A stretch of 64,000 nt of DNA from JAACFF01 sp963701435 (lineage in GTDB: Bacteria; Chloroflexota; Anaerolineae; Promineifilales; Promineifilaceae): assembly GCA_963701435.1 (NCBI GenBank), contig CAVPAL010000006.1, positions 1 to 64,000 of the forward strand. The letters run 5' to 3'. A program made the position numbers and the translations under genes. Under the pieces are notes generated by a model. That model worked only from the letters and a program-made list of their open reading frames with translations, ran no database searches and was not told the origin of the DNA. Numbering within the stretch: position 1 is the first letter of the stretch; the number at the start of each line of letters is the position of its first letter. Shown here in pieces: positions 40,479 to 49,773 of this stretch.

Positions 40479-40829
40479 TTACTGCGCATTGGCGACAGAC
40501 AAAAACGCCGCGCGGATATCACTCTGCATCAGGTAGAGAATAATGACAAACCCCATGATCAATGGAAAATAGTAAATTGAATCTGCGGCCGTAAACCAAT
40601 CATAGAGGACTGAGCCAATCGACACAACCTGCAAAAGCAGCGTGCCCCACCAGGCCCAACGCATCAAAAACCACAATCCAATCGCCAAAAAAAGCGCCAG
40701 CGCGCCTAATAAATAGACAAACCAATCCGCCTTTACCAGGAAACCCCCTAAAATGGTTCCCAACCCATTGATAAACATGAGTACGGCGATAATTGATATG
40801 CCAACAGGTCTTTGTTTTGTTTCGCTCAT
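40479..40829 (-). CDS. Small four-helix membrane protein, unknown function
   Basis: The 116-residue protein from ATG 40829 (MSETKQRPVGISIIAVLMFI) has four hydrophobic helices and a short tail. The longer upstream reading frame overlaps the protease gene and is not credible. It overlaps the end of the CPBP protease gene by 4 bases (ATGA), so the two are likely translated together. I do not recognise the family. Confidence 0.7.
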   Translation of the reverse strand: MSETKQRPVGISIIAVLMFINGLGTILGGFLVKADWFVYLLGALALFLAIGLWFLMRWAWWGTLLLQVVSIGSVLYDWFTAADSIYYFPLIMGFVIILYLMQSDIRAAFLSVANAQ

Positions 40830-41803
40830 ATCAATTCCTTCGTTTTTTGTCGCCGGCTTGCAAAGATAACCAAAATGGATGCTGCGATCAACACCCCAGA
40901 AACGGCCAGGCCGCCTTCGGGTCCAAAATTGCCGCCTGTAAACCAATCTGGCCCAACCTCCAACATGTCAAACAAAACGCCAGTTTTAATGGCGACACCG
41001 CTTACTTCCAGGCCATACAGATTGCCCTGTGCCCAATTCCAGACAGAATGAATGGCGCATACACCCCAAAGGCCGCCCTCAAACAGAGCATATAAACAGG
41101 TGAAAATACCAAACAGGGCCAGATTAAGGTAACTGATGGGGCCAATATTGGGATTACCCGCATGCAAAACAGAAAACACCACTGAAGAAACCAGAATACC
41201 AATCACAGCCCCAAACCGAATCCCAAAGATGGGAAAGAGAAAGCCGCGCGCCAGCACTTCTTCAGCTGCGCCTTGCGCCATCCAGCCAACAAACAAAAGG
41301 AGCGCCCCTGCCAGTGCGCCAGGGATCAGTTGGGGCGCCAGCAAGTTTTCCAATGTCATGTCGCCGGTTACCAACAACAGCAGCACCGCAACAGAAATCA
41401 TCAAAAAGCCAACGAACAAGCCACGCAGGTATTTGCCCAGCAACGGCCGTTCCAACCCAACCGTCCACAACTGCCGCCCTTCAAACACATACAGCCAGAC
41501 CCAAACCAGCAAAAACACCGGCATAAATCCAATAAAAAGCTGCCAGAACAGAGTGTAATCTACCTGACTCCCGGCGGTAATGCGGCTGCCGGCCATTAAA
41601 AACGGCAGCCCCAAAAGGGCAGAAAGCCAGGGTACAAAATATGCAAAAAACAAAGCCGCCAGCGGATAAATCCATTGATTTAAGACGTCGGCTGTACGCG
41701 GTTTTAAGAATTTTGGCATCGCCACGTGGCCTGTGCGAGCCAGTTCAAACAGATGATTTTCCTGTGATAACAATGCAGATGATTGTTGGAGGCTTTTTTC
41801 CAT
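40826..41803 (-). CDS. CPBP family intramembrane metalloprotease
   Basis: The product (about 325 residues from ATG 41803, MEKSLQQSS) has about eight membrane helices. The CPBP/Abi motifs are all present: GAAEEVLARGFLF (motif 1, EExxxR, about 190), VFSVLHAGNP (motif 2, His, about 224) and VCAIHSVWNWAQGN (motif 3, about 264). Members cleave or bind membrane peptides. The four-base overlap with the downstream small membrane protein suggests a partner or substrate. One palindrome lies at 41442. Confidence 0.9.
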   Translation of the reverse strand: MEKSLQQSSALLSQENHLFELARTGHVAMPKFLKPRTADVLNQWIYPLAALFFAYFVPWLSALLGLPFLMAGSRITAGSQVDYTLFWQLFIGFMPVFLLVWVWLYVFEGRQLWTVGLERPLLGKYLRGLFVGFLMISVAVLLLLVTGDMTLENLLAPQLIPGALAGALLLFVGWMAQGAAEEVLARGFLFPIFGIRFGAVIGILVSSVVFSVLHAGNPNIGPISYLNLALFGIFTCLYALFEGGLWGVCAIHSVWNWAQGNLYGLEVSGVAIKTGVLFDMLEVGPDWFTGGNFGPEGGLAVSGVLIAASILVIFASRRQKTKELI

Positions 41804-41910
41804 GGCCAGAATTATTGAGCCAAATAAAAAAAGGCGCAAGGCATTTCAATATATCCATACCTTACGCCACTGTTTGCGTGTAATTTGAAGATTTAGTAGA
41901 TTAAGATTTT

Positions 41911-41959
41911 TGACACAAATCACACGAATGATCATTCTTAATTCGTGAAATTCGTGTCA
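41911..41959. repeat. Imperfect hairpin repeat with ATTCGTG arms
   Basis: TGACACAAATCACACGAAT and ATTCGTGAAATTCGTGTCA form an imperfect stem of about 18 bp in the gap between the CPBP and PA14 genes. The right arm recurs at 14852-14870. It may act as a transcription terminator or be a dispersed repeat. Confidence 0.5.
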
Positions 41960-41988
41960 GATTTTGAGCCTTTCTGAAATTGTACCGT

Positions 41989-43170
41989 TTAGCCAACCGC
42001 ACCCGGAATGCCGCCGGAATGGTAATCAAGATAGCGACGGCTGACCCAGCCTAAACGGCCGTCCGGCGCTTTGATGAAAACCCAGTAACTGTTTTGTTGA
42101 CCGGTCAATTCAACCACCGTACCTCTTGATAAAACCATAATGACATCATATTCCATGCCCGGGCCGGCGCGCATATTGAGGTAATTTGTGTTCACGGATG
42201 CGGTCTGCCCGGTTGTAGCCGGCGGTGTTGGGAATGGCGGTGGCGTGATTGAACCGCCTCCGCCTCCGCCCAGACCTGGAATAATAAATTCGGGTGCATC
42301 CAACCTGGACCAGTTCATCACAATCAAGGCTTGTCCAGCGTTTTCATAATATTCAGTCATCAGTGTGGTCAATCCGCCAGGTAAATCCCGTTCAAAAACC
42401 ATTTGGTCAGCCGGGCCGTCCCGCCACGCATCCAAAACAACTTCATTATTCAACCACAGGCGGACACCATCGTCTGCCGCAACAGTAAAGCGATACTGTC
42501 CCGGTAAAAGGTTGAGCGTCTGGGTATAACGCGCAGAGAAATCGTCATTGTTAATAATTCCCGGCGCAGGTGAACCCTCGCCCCATTGGTGATTTACCGC
42601 GTCCTCAAACCGCGTCAGGTCCGGTTGACCGCTCAATGTGCGGTTATTGAAATATTCAGCACGAATTGGCCCGCTGGTTGATGTTATCTTTTCCCAATTG
42701 AGCGAGACCTGTGCGCCGCCGGATTTTTCATAATATTCGAAGACAACCGGCGCCGGACCGCCATGAGGCAGCGACACTTCGGCCGAAAATGTTGTGGCCG
42801 GCTGTTGGCGCCACTCATCAATAACGAGACGACCGTCTACCCACAGCCGCACGCCATCATCAGCGCGCACCGAAAAGCGGTAATTGCCGGGCTCAAATGT
42901 GGGCGGAGCTGTCCAGCGCGCCGAAAAATTGTCATCGGCCACCACGCCCGGCACAGGTGAACTAAACCCCCAATTATGGTTGGGAACGGCCGTTTCCTTA
43001 CGTTCATATGCCGGCAAACCAGAAAGGTTTGTATTGTTGTAAAAACTCGCAGCCCAAACTGTTTCAGCCTGGGCTGCGCTGCTGCGAACGCCGAATGCAA
43101 ACATCATCAACAAAGCCAATCCGCCAAATACCAAGAAAACTTTCCCTTTGTGCGCAGAAATTTTTGTCAT
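41989..43170 (-). CDS. Secreted protein with two PA14 domains and an SH3b domain
   Basis: From ATG 43170 (GGAGAG upstream) the product has about 393 residues. A signal peptide (about 1-34) leads to PA14 domain 1 (about 38-160: ARWTAPPTFEPGNYRFSVRA, DDGVRLWVDGRLVIDEW). PA14 domain 2 follows (about 165-285: ARYTQTLNLLPGQYRFTVAA, DDGVRLWLNNEVVLDAW). A Gly/Pro linker leads to an SH3b domain (about 330-385: TNYLNMRAGPGMEYDVI). The DDGVRLW motif in PA14 is typical of carbohydrate-binding lectin-like forms. The protein probably binds glycans at the cell surface. Two palindromes (42054, 42987) lie inside. Confidence 0.85.
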   Translation of the reverse strand: MTKISAHKGKVFLVFGGLALLMMFAFGVRSSAAQAETVWAASFYNNTNLSGLPAYERKETAVPNHNWGFSSPVPGVVADDNFSARWTAPPTFEPGNYRFSVRADDGVRLWVDGRLVIDEWRQQPATTFSAEVSLPHGGPAPVVFEYYEKSGGAQVSLNWEKITSTSGPIRAEYFNNRTLSGQPDLTRFEDAVNHQWGEGSPAPGIINNDDFSARYTQTLNLLPGQYRFTVAADDGVRLWLNNEVVLDAWRDGPADQMVFERDLPGGLTTLMTEYYENAGQALIVMNWSRLDAPEFIIPGLGGGGGGSITPPPFPTPPATTGQTASVNTNYLNMRAGPGMEYDVIMVLSRGTVVELTGQQNSYWVFIKAPDGRLGWVSRRYLDYHSGGIPGAVG

Positions 43171-43265
43171 ATCACTCTCCAATTGTGTTGCTCTAACATG
43201 TTTCATATAGGCAAACCCAAGCGTCTGTCCTACCTATCACGACGATTAAACAGCTTCCTCAGTTC

Positions 43266-45074
43266 CTATGGTTGGGGTTCATAGGCTAAGCGTATATTTC
43301 CCGCAGAATCCAACAAGCTCAACGTTTGCGCATCGACCGCGTAGGTAGCCGCCTCGACAAGATTCGCCAGATAAAAAGTCTCTTGTTCCATAATACCTGC
43401 CGGCTCTGGGCAGTTGGACAGCGTTGCAACCGGCAGCCCAATGCTCAACTGGCTGCCTTCAATTGTATAAGTGGATGCAAACGTATTACAGCCGCCGCTG
43501 CCGGACAGAGTGTTATCGCTGCCAAATACGGCCGTTGCCTCTGCGCCTTCAAGCGTCGGCTGCATTTGCCCCTCAAAATCCTGATACTCCCTGAGAACCC
43601 AGATTATATTCTGCAAAACCAACGGCTGTTCGACCGTATAAACAAGAAGCGCCTGCCCATCGGCGGCATTAATCGTCAACTGGCTGCCATCAACCTGATA
43701 CGAACCGGCGGCTTCAAGAGCATTCAAATAAGCCGCCTCCTGGTTATCAATCTCTGTTTCACAGGCGCGGCGCGTTGCCGCCAGCGGGCCGGCGCTAAGG
43801 GTCGTTTCGTCCGTAGTGAAGGGGCCAAAATATTCATTACAGCCGCTGTTACCAGTTATTTGACCATCCGGGCCAAATACCGCCGTTATGCGTGTCCCTT
43901 CGAGTAAGCCGGCGTCTTGCAGCGTTGTCAAAACCCATTCCACATTGGTCAGCGTGGGCGCTGCGGTTATAACCGGCTGAACATCGGGCATTGTTTCACC
44001 GGCCACCCCTTCGGCTAAACTTACCAAAGCAAAATTTTCCAGCACTGGCTCAAGTATGGCGTCTTTGGGCAAGCCTTCCAGAAAAAGGCTGACCAGATAA
44101 ACCGTACCATCCTGTTCTGTGATAGCGGCAGTCTGGCTGAGTTGAATATCTGGGTCTTCCTGGGTATAGATAACCCAGGCACGGCCGTTTACATCCATTT
44201 CCGTATATTCACCGGCCAGCGAACCATCCGTGAGGGCAGGTTGTTCCACGCCCACCAGTTCGGCTATCGCCTGCCTGGCATCTTCACCGGGAGCGGCATT
44301 GAAGGCCACAAAGGTAAATTGATCCGGTCCCCAGCCATAAGTTATCAAGGGATCATCTTCAATTTGCGGCCAATCTGCGGGTACGGCTGTTTGCACGCCA
44401 ATTTCTTCTACCGTTACCGGCACAAATTCTGTTGGAACAGCAGCGGCGTCGCCGGAAACGGCCGTTTCTCCACCCGTACCCTCCGCGCTTACTAGCTCTT
44501 GACTTTCAATCGTCAACAGGGTCCAGGCCAGAGAACTAGCGTCGGCCGGCGGATCGGCAATTTCTGTCTCCGCGACCTGCATAGTTGTCACAAATCCAGG
44601 TTCAAACGTAAATCCCTGAATCTCGTCGTAAAACAACTGCCAATCAGACGCCGGGTCTTCTCGAACCTGGTAACAGAACTGCGGCGCTTCACCGGTACAC
44701 TCAATCTGCTCGGGGCCTATTTGAATGCGCTTCACAACCGCTGGCGCCTGGTTGACAACCTTCTGCAGCTCCCAGGCTGTCGTTGCTACATCGTCCGGGG
44801 CATTTTCCCGCTCTCGCTGCGTCACGATCAGTTCATAAAAATAGCCGGGCTCATACGTGAATCCGTCAATGCTGTCGGAAAATTGCTGCCATTCCGCATC
44901 GGGCGACTCTTTCACCAGCAAACAAGCCCATGCACCGGCTTCAGTTTGACATTCAACGGTCGAAGGCGCCACATAAAGCGTCTGAGAGCCTTCGGAAGGA
45001 GTACTTGGCCCGCAGCCAGCCAGCAGCCAGATGGCGACACCAATCAAGATTATTAGCAAACTTTTCTTCAACAT
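43266..45074 (-). CDS. Lipoprotein with two META (HslJ-like) domains
   Basis: From ATG 45074 (GGAGAAGGG just before) the product has about 602 residues and a lipobox in WLLAGCGPS (Cys about 21). Two related repeats of about 70 residues follow (ECQTEAGAWACLL and ECTGEAPQFCYQV). A middle domain comes next, and then two META domains (about 380-485: NVEWVLTTLQDAG, GNSGCNEYFGPF; and about 490-600: NIIWVLREYQDFEG, GSGGCNTFASTY), each with the GC-N motif. META domains occur in HslJ and in secreted proteins; function is unknown. Palindromes at 43527, 44181 and 44457. Confidence 0.85.
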   Translation of the reverse strand: MLKKSLLIILIGVAIWLLAGCGPSTPSEGSQTLYVAPSTVECQTEAGAWACLLVKESPDAEWQQFSDSIDGFTYEPGYFYELIVTQRERENAPDDVATTAWELQKVVNQAPAVVKRIQIGPEQIECTGEAPQFCYQVREDPASDWQLFYDEIQGFTFEPGFVTTMQVAETEIADPPADASSLAWTLLTIESQELVSAEGTGGETAVSGDAAAVPTEFVPVTVEEIGVQTAVPADWPQIEDDPLITYGWGPDQFTFVAFNAAPGEDARQAIAELVGVEQPALTDGSLAGEYTEMDVNGRAWVIYTQEDPDIQLSQTAAITEQDGTVYLVSLFLEGLPKDAILEPVLENFALVSLAEGVAGETMPDVQPVITAAPTLTNVEWVLTTLQDAGLLEGTRITAVFGPDGQITGNSGCNEYFGPFTTDETTLSAGPLAATRRACETEIDNQEAAYLNALEAAGSYQVDGSQLTINAADGQALLVYTVEQPLVLQNIIWVLREYQDFEGQMQPTLEGAEATAVFGSDNTLSGSGGCNTFASTYTIEGSQLSIGLPVATLSNCPEPAGIMEQETFYLANLVEAATYAVDAQTLSLLDSAGNIRLAYEPQP

Positions 45075-45272
45075 GCCCTTCTCCTCATGACCATTTGGCG
45101 CAGAAACATCGAATTTTCCTCTGTATTTCAATACCTGCTCCATATTTCAAAAGCTAATAAGTTTAGCAAGGTGATATTCAGCTTACTCGCAGCTGACATC
45201 CCCTCAGATAGTATAACAGGATGGGTTTTGTTGGTACAATTTGCCATGCATACATGCTCAGGGTACCAAAAA

Positions 45273-46118
45273 CTATTTCTGGTTACCTGGGGTGTCACTC
45301 TGGCGCAGGGTAACATCCCCAGCGCTGATAGTGTGCAGTTGGCCGGCCGCGTTACGCACAAGCAAATGCCCCCATTCGTCGGCGCCCTCAGCGACGCCCA
45401 CTAATTCGCCGGCCGTATCCAACCGCCTGACGGTCACAGCCTGTCCAATCGTGGTCAAGCGCGCATGCCATGCTGCCTGTGGCGATTCGCCGCCTTCAGC
45501 GGCGTCATAATGGCTTTCCAACCGCTCCCATAAAGTCATCAGCAGCGCCAGGCGTGAAACCGGCGCGCCTATTGCCGCCAGCAAACTGGTTGCAGGCGTG
45601 CTGGCCGGCGGAAGCTGCTGCGCCGGAATATTCACATTCAAACCCATACCCAAAATCGCATATTCAAGCCGCTGCTGTGGAGAAATCTCGCCTTCCAACA
45701 ATATGCCGCCGACTTTGTGCCAGGAGGTTTCCTGCCACAGCACCACATCATTCGGCCATTTGAGCGCAACTGTGAGGTTGGTGTGGGACTCAATCGCTTC
45801 CGCCGCCGCCAACCCGGCCAGCATTGTGAGCCACGGCAAGCGCTCGGCCGGCCAATGGGGTCGGAACAGAATGGAATGCAGGATTGAGGTGCCGGGTGAC
45901 GCTTCCCAACGGCGATCGAGACGCCCCCTGCCCTGCGCCTGGTAGTCGGTCAGGTAAACGGCGCCGGCGGGCAGCGCTGCGGCGCTGTTGGCGCGCGCGG
46001 CGGTTTTTAACAAATCATTCGTGGATCCTACCTGGGAAAAGTAGTGATAAACGCGGCCGATCCAGCGTGTGGTTATGGCATTGGCAACGGCCGTTTCTTG
46101 CAAACTTTCTTTCATCAA
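45273..46118 (-). CDS. birA: Biotin-[acetyl-CoA-carboxylase] ligase
   Basis: The 281-residue protein attaches biotin to carrier proteins. Motifs: GSTNDLLKTAA (about 31), the biotinyl-AMP loop YQAQGRGRLDRRWEA (about 60-74), LKWPNDVVL (about 123) and KVGGILLEGE with GMGLNVN (about 140-165). The C-terminal SH3-like domain (VRRLDTAGELVGVAEGADEW) is present. There is no N-terminal DNA-binding helix-turn-helix, so it is the ligase-only class and not a bio-operon repressor. A palindrome covers codons for ETAVA near the N-terminus. Confidence 0.93.
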   Translation of the reverse strand: MMKESLQETAVANAITTRWIGRVYHYFSQVGSTNDLLKTAARANSAAALPAGAVYLTDYQAQGRGRLDRRWEASPGTSILHSILFRPHWPAERLPWLTMLAGLAAAEAIESHTNLTVALKWPNDVVLWQETSWHKVGGILLEGEISPQQRLEYAILGMGLNVNIPAQQLPPASTPATSLLAAIGAPVSRLALLMTLWERLESHYDAAEGGESPQAAWHARLTTIGQAVTVRRLDTAGELVGVAEGADEWGHLLVRNAAGQLHTISAGDVTLRQSDTPGNQK

Positions 46119-46171
46119 ATAGTATCCTTCAATCAGGGTGGCATGATTATAACTCAGTTTTTTCAGAAGGT

Positions 46172-46199
46172 TTGACAGGTAACCATCACCGCTTATAAT
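46172..46199 (+). promoter_or_regulatory. Sigma-70 promoter of the S1-domain gene
   Basis: TTGACA (46172-46177) and TATAAT (46194-46199) are both perfect hexamers with a 16-base spacer. The S1-domain gene starts 80 bases downstream with GAGGAG before its ATG. Confidence 0.8.
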
Positions 46200-46279
46200 A
46201 GGCGCACAAGGAAATTAAGGAATCATTAAAACCACATCCCCCCCAATGTCCCTTTTAGGAAGGAAGTTGAGGAGCACAC

Positions 46280-47305
46280 ATGTGTGTTCCCACAAGAGTA
46301 ATGGAAATGAACTGGGAAAAAGAGAATACGCAGGCCGCATCAACGGATGACAGTTATTGGAAGGCGTTATTTCAAGAAGAAGAAGCAGCCGTATCATCAA
46401 TTGACGAGCAAGAGACGTGGTCGCCAGAAGCAGATCAGGGGTTAGACGGCCGTTTCACGCCGCCTTCTTCACAAGAGCCAGATAACGCAAAACCAAACCC
46501 TTGGATTTTGGCGCAAGAATGCCAGCAAAAAGACCAAACCCTGCAACTGAACATAACCGGCTACAATAAAGGTGGCCTACTCGTTATTTGGAACGGTTTG
46601 CAAGGATTTGTGCCGGCTTCACAACTGATCGATTTCCCGCAGTTCCACGTTGTGCGCGAACGGCTGTATGCGCTGGCGCGCCGCCAGGGCAAAACTCTCC
46701 AGCTAAAAATTATTGAAGTCAATCCACAAACCAACCGCCTCATTTTATCTGAAAGGGCTGCTCAGGTTCAGGCGCAGCAGAAAATCTCGCTGCTGCATAA
46801 CCTCGGCCCTGGCGATTCAGTTGAAGGCAAGGTTACTAATTTAACCGAATTTGGCGTTTTTATGGACCTGGGAGGCGTCGAAGGGCTTATACACATCTCT
46901 GAACTTTCTTGGAGCCGCGTTACGCACCCCAGCGAAATTTTAAAACCCGGTCAAACCGCTCGTGTGCTGGTACTCAGCGTCGATCATGAAAATGAACGTA
47001 TTGCGCTTAGCTTGAAACGCCTCAAACAAGACCCGTGGGATACCGCTGAAGCACGCTACAAACCAGGCGATCTCGTAACCGGTACGGTCAGTAATGTGGT
47101 CAACTATGGCGCATTTGTACTGTTGGAAGAAGAATTGGAAGGCTTGATCCATATTTCCGAACTGGCCGAAGGCGCCTTTCTACATCCGCGTAATGTTGTA
47201 CAAACAGGTGATGAGGTCACAGCGCGCGTCCTGCATGTAAACAGCCGTAAAAAACGGCTGGCGCTCAGTCTGCGCGGTTTGCAAAATCCAATCCAACCAT
47301 CCTAA
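46280..47305 (+). CDS. S1 RNA-binding domain protein (RpsA-like)
   Basis: The 341-residue protein has an acidic N-terminal region of about 75 residues and then three S1 domains. The first (about 85-160) is more divergent: NITGYNKGGLLVIWNGLQGF, VPASQLIDF. The second (about 175-250) is VEGKVTNLTEFGVFMDLGGV, EGLIHISELSW. The third (about 260-335) is VTGTVSNVVNYGAFVLLEEE, LEGLIHISELAE. This matches short RpsA-like proteins that bind mRNA during translation. A perfect promoter lies upstream and a copy of the two-hairpin element follows the gene. Confidence 0.9.
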   Translation: MCVPTRVMEMNWEKENTQAASTDDSYWKALFQEEEAAVSSIDEQETWSPEADQGLDGRFTPPSSQEPDNAKPNPWILAQECQQKDQTLQLNITGYNKGGLLVIWNGLQGFVPASQLIDFPQFHVVRERLYALARRQGKTLQLKIIEVNPQTNRLILSERAAQVQAQQKISLLHNLGPGDSVEGKVTNLTEFGVFMDLGGVEGLIHISELSWSRVTHPSEILKPGQTARVLVLSVDHENERIALSLKRLKQDPWDTAEARYKPGDLVTGTVSNVVNYGAFVLLEEELEGLIHISELAEGAFLHPRNVVQTGDEVTARVLHVNSRKKRLALSLRGLQNPIQPS

Positions 47306-47406
47306 AACAGTTGCTTACGTCTTTGCTATTGACCGAGAATTCCAGTCCGTCAGAAACACTCCATTGATAAGCCCTGTCTGAATGGGTACAATGGGCTATA
47401 ACTCTT

Positions 47407-47522
47407 TAGGTAAACTGCAGAAAATTCTTGAAAATAAGAGGGGTTAGAAATCTGCGGTTTCCTCGAGGAATCGGCAACGTCTAGAGCGATTCTAATTTTG
47501 AAATATTGTTGCCAATTACCTA
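47407..47522 (+). repeat. Two-hairpin intergenic element, copy 3
   Basis: 116 bp, in the same orientation as copy 2 at 33481-33596 and differing from it at only about eight positions, for example GCAACG versus GCAACA and CCAATTACC versus CCGATTACC. It ends 21 bases before the ftsK start codon, so it forms most of that gene's leader. Confidence 0.9.
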
Positions 47523-47543
47523 ACTGCATTGTATTGAGATTTT

Positions 47544-49745
47544 ATGGCCCGTTCAAAATCATCTTCCCGCAATTCGAAACCGAATTCTTCCCAACCGCCG
47601 CCAACCTGGGATGAAAAACTGATCAACGCGCTCATGCCGTTCCGCGTGGAGATTTTTGGGGTTCTATTGGCGCTGCTGGCAATCATCACCCTGATGGCTT
47701 TGGCCGGACTGACCGCATCAAGCTGGTTAAATTGGTGGACAAGTCTGCTGCAACAAACTTTTGGCTGGGGAGCCTATGCGCTCTGTTTCATTTTGGCCGG
47801 TGCGGGCATCTATCTGGCGCTGCGTAAAGTAGGACGGCCGTTTACCTTACGAGCCACCCAGATCATTGGCCTGGAACTGATTTTGCTCACCGCCTTACCT
47901 TTAAGCCACCAATTCGCCAACGCAACGCTTTTCGACGCCTACGAAGGCAAGGGAGGCGGTCTAATCGGCTGGGCTTTGTCAGAACCACTGCTGGAGATTG
48001 TTGGGCCGTTTTTAACCGGTCTTATATACATTCTGCTCTTCATTTTGGGATTTGTGCTAACTCTAGGATTGGGAATTTCTGATTTTCATCGCTTTTTCTG
48101 GCGCACGTCACAACGTCTGCGCAACTGGGCGATCCATATCGCGCCGCCACCGCGCCGTAAAAGCATCCAACCGCCGCAGCGAACGGCCGTTGCGCGCCAA
48201 CCCAGCACACTTCAGCACACAACCTTGCCTGCGCCTGCTGTACCAACCCAATCGTCGCTGCTCCTCCGTAATCCTGAGCTGCCTCCCGTCACAGTTCTCG
48301 ATCAAAGCAAACGGGCCAGTGATAAAGAAGCAGACGTGGCCCGCAAAAAACGTATTATCGAAACAACTCTGGCTGATTTTGGTATTCCAGCCGAGGTAAC
48401 CCAAATTCGGCGCGGTCCGGCAGTCACCCAATTTGGCGTGCGGCCTGGCTATATCGAACGCGTGGGTGTAGACGGCAAACCTCAGCAACAAAAAGTTCGC
48501 ATCGGCCAGATAGCCGCGCTGCGCCGCGACCTCGCTCTTGCGCTGGCCGTGACCCGCCTGCGCATCCAAGCGCCCGTTCCGGGACGGGGCGTGGTCGGAG
48601 TGGAAGTGCCCAATGAAAAAGTCAGCCTGGTGCGCCTGCGTGATATTGTGGAGTCAGATGCGTATCAACAGCTCAATTCACCCCTGGCTGTTGGTTTGGG
48701 GCGCGATGTTTCCGGCGCGCCGCTGGCAATTGACCTGGCCAAGATGCCGCATTTGTTAATTGCCGGCACAACCGGATCAGGTAAATCCGTCTGTATAAAT
48801 GCTTTTGTCGCCTGCCTGGTCTTTAATAACACGCCTGAGCAGCTCAAAATCATTATGATTGACCCCAAAAAAGTGGAACTGATCCGTTTCAACGGACTGC
48901 CCCATTTGCTGGGACCTGTCGAAGTAGAGGCAGATCGCGCGGTTGGCGTGCTGCGCTGGCTGACGGCCGAAATGGACCGGCGGTACGAATTGTTTGCACG
49001 GGTGGGCGCGCGAAATTTGAACGGCTTTAATCACAAAGCGCGCAGCGGCGGCAATGACCTGCAGCCGTTGCCCTTTATGGCAGTTTTTATTGATGAACTG
49101 GCGGATTTGATGTACATGTATCCGGGCGATGTAGAGCGCACGCTGTGCCGTCTGGCCCAAATGGCGCGCGCAACGGGTATTCATCTGGTAGTCGCCACGC
49201 AACGGCCGTCTACCGATGTCATCACCGGCCTCATCAAAGCCAACTTCCCCGCGCGCCTCTCCTTTGCCGTAGCTTCGGGCGTCGATTCCCGCGTCATCCT
49301 CGACGCCGTAGGGGCTGAGCAATTGCTTGGACGTGGCGACGGCCTGTTTCTAGGCCCTGACGCCAGCGGCCCGCAGCGTATGCAAGGCGTTTTTGTCAGC
49401 GACCCGGAAATTGAACGTATCGTGTCGCACTGGAAAAAGATGCGACCCGACCACCTCATCCCCGATCCACCCTGGGAAACACTGATTGCCAAACATGCCC
49501 TTTTGGACGAAACCGACGCCTTGCTCGAATCTGCCATCGAACTGGCCCAAAAACATGACACCATTTCCACCTCCCTGCTGCAGCGGCGGCTGCGTCTGGG
49601 CTATCCGCGTGCTGCCCGGTTAATGGAGCATCTGTACGAAATGGGGCTGGTCGAAGACCCTAAAACAGGCGGTAAAACGCGTAAAACCTATACAGATGAA
49701 GAAGATGACCCACTCGATCGATTCCTTTCGGAGCATGACAATTAG
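47544..49745 (+). CDS. ftsK: DNA translocase FtsK/SpoIIIE
   Basis: The 733-residue motor moves chromosome ends across the division septum. Four N-terminal membrane helices (about 35-185) are followed by a short Pro-rich linker, much shorter than in E. coli FtsK. The alpha/beta domains contain the Walker A IAGTTGSGKSVCINAFVACL (about 408), the Walker B MAVFIDELADLMYM (about 514) and TQRPSTDVITGLIKANFPAR. The C-terminal gamma winged helix that reads KOPS-like sites is present (STSLLQRRLRLGYPRAARLM, about 675). Three palindromes lie inside (47833, 48183, 49201). Confidence 0.95.
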   Translation: MARSKSSSRNSKPNSSQPPPTWDEKLINALMPFRVEIFGVLLALLAIITLMALAGLTASSWLNWWTSLLQQTFGWGAYALCFILAGAGIYLALRKVGRPFTLRATQIIGLELILLTALPLSHQFANATLFDAYEGKGGGLIGWALSEPLLEIVGPFLTGLIYILLFILGFVLTLGLGISDFHRFFWRTSQRLRNWAIHIAPPPRRKSIQPPQRTAVARQPSTLQHTTLPAPAVPTQSSLLLRNPELPPVTVLDQSKRASDKEADVARKKRIIETTLADFGIPAEVTQIRRGPAVTQFGVRPGYIERVGVDGKPQQQKVRIGQIAALRRDLALALAVTRLRIQAPVPGRGVVGVEVPNEKVSLVRLRDIVESDAYQQLNSPLAVGLGRDVSGAPLAIDLAKMPHLLIAGTTGSGKSVCINAFVACLVFNNTPEQLKIIMIDPKKVELIRFNGLPHLLGPVEVEADRAVGVLRWLTAEMDRRYELFARVGARNLNGFNHKARSGGNDLQPLPFMAVFIDELADLMYMYPGDVERTLCRLAQMARATGIHLVVATQRPSTDVITGLIKANFPARLSFAVASGVDSRVILDAVGAEQLLGRGDGLFLGPDASGPQRMQGVFVSDPEIERIVSHWKKMRPDHLIPDPPWETLIAKHALLDETDALLESAIELAQKHDTISTSLLQRRLRLGYPRAARLMEHLYEMGLVEDPKTGGKTRKTYTDEEDDPLDRFLSEHDN

Positions 49746-49773
49746 ACAGTTGCTTTTATTGGTCTGAGCGAAA

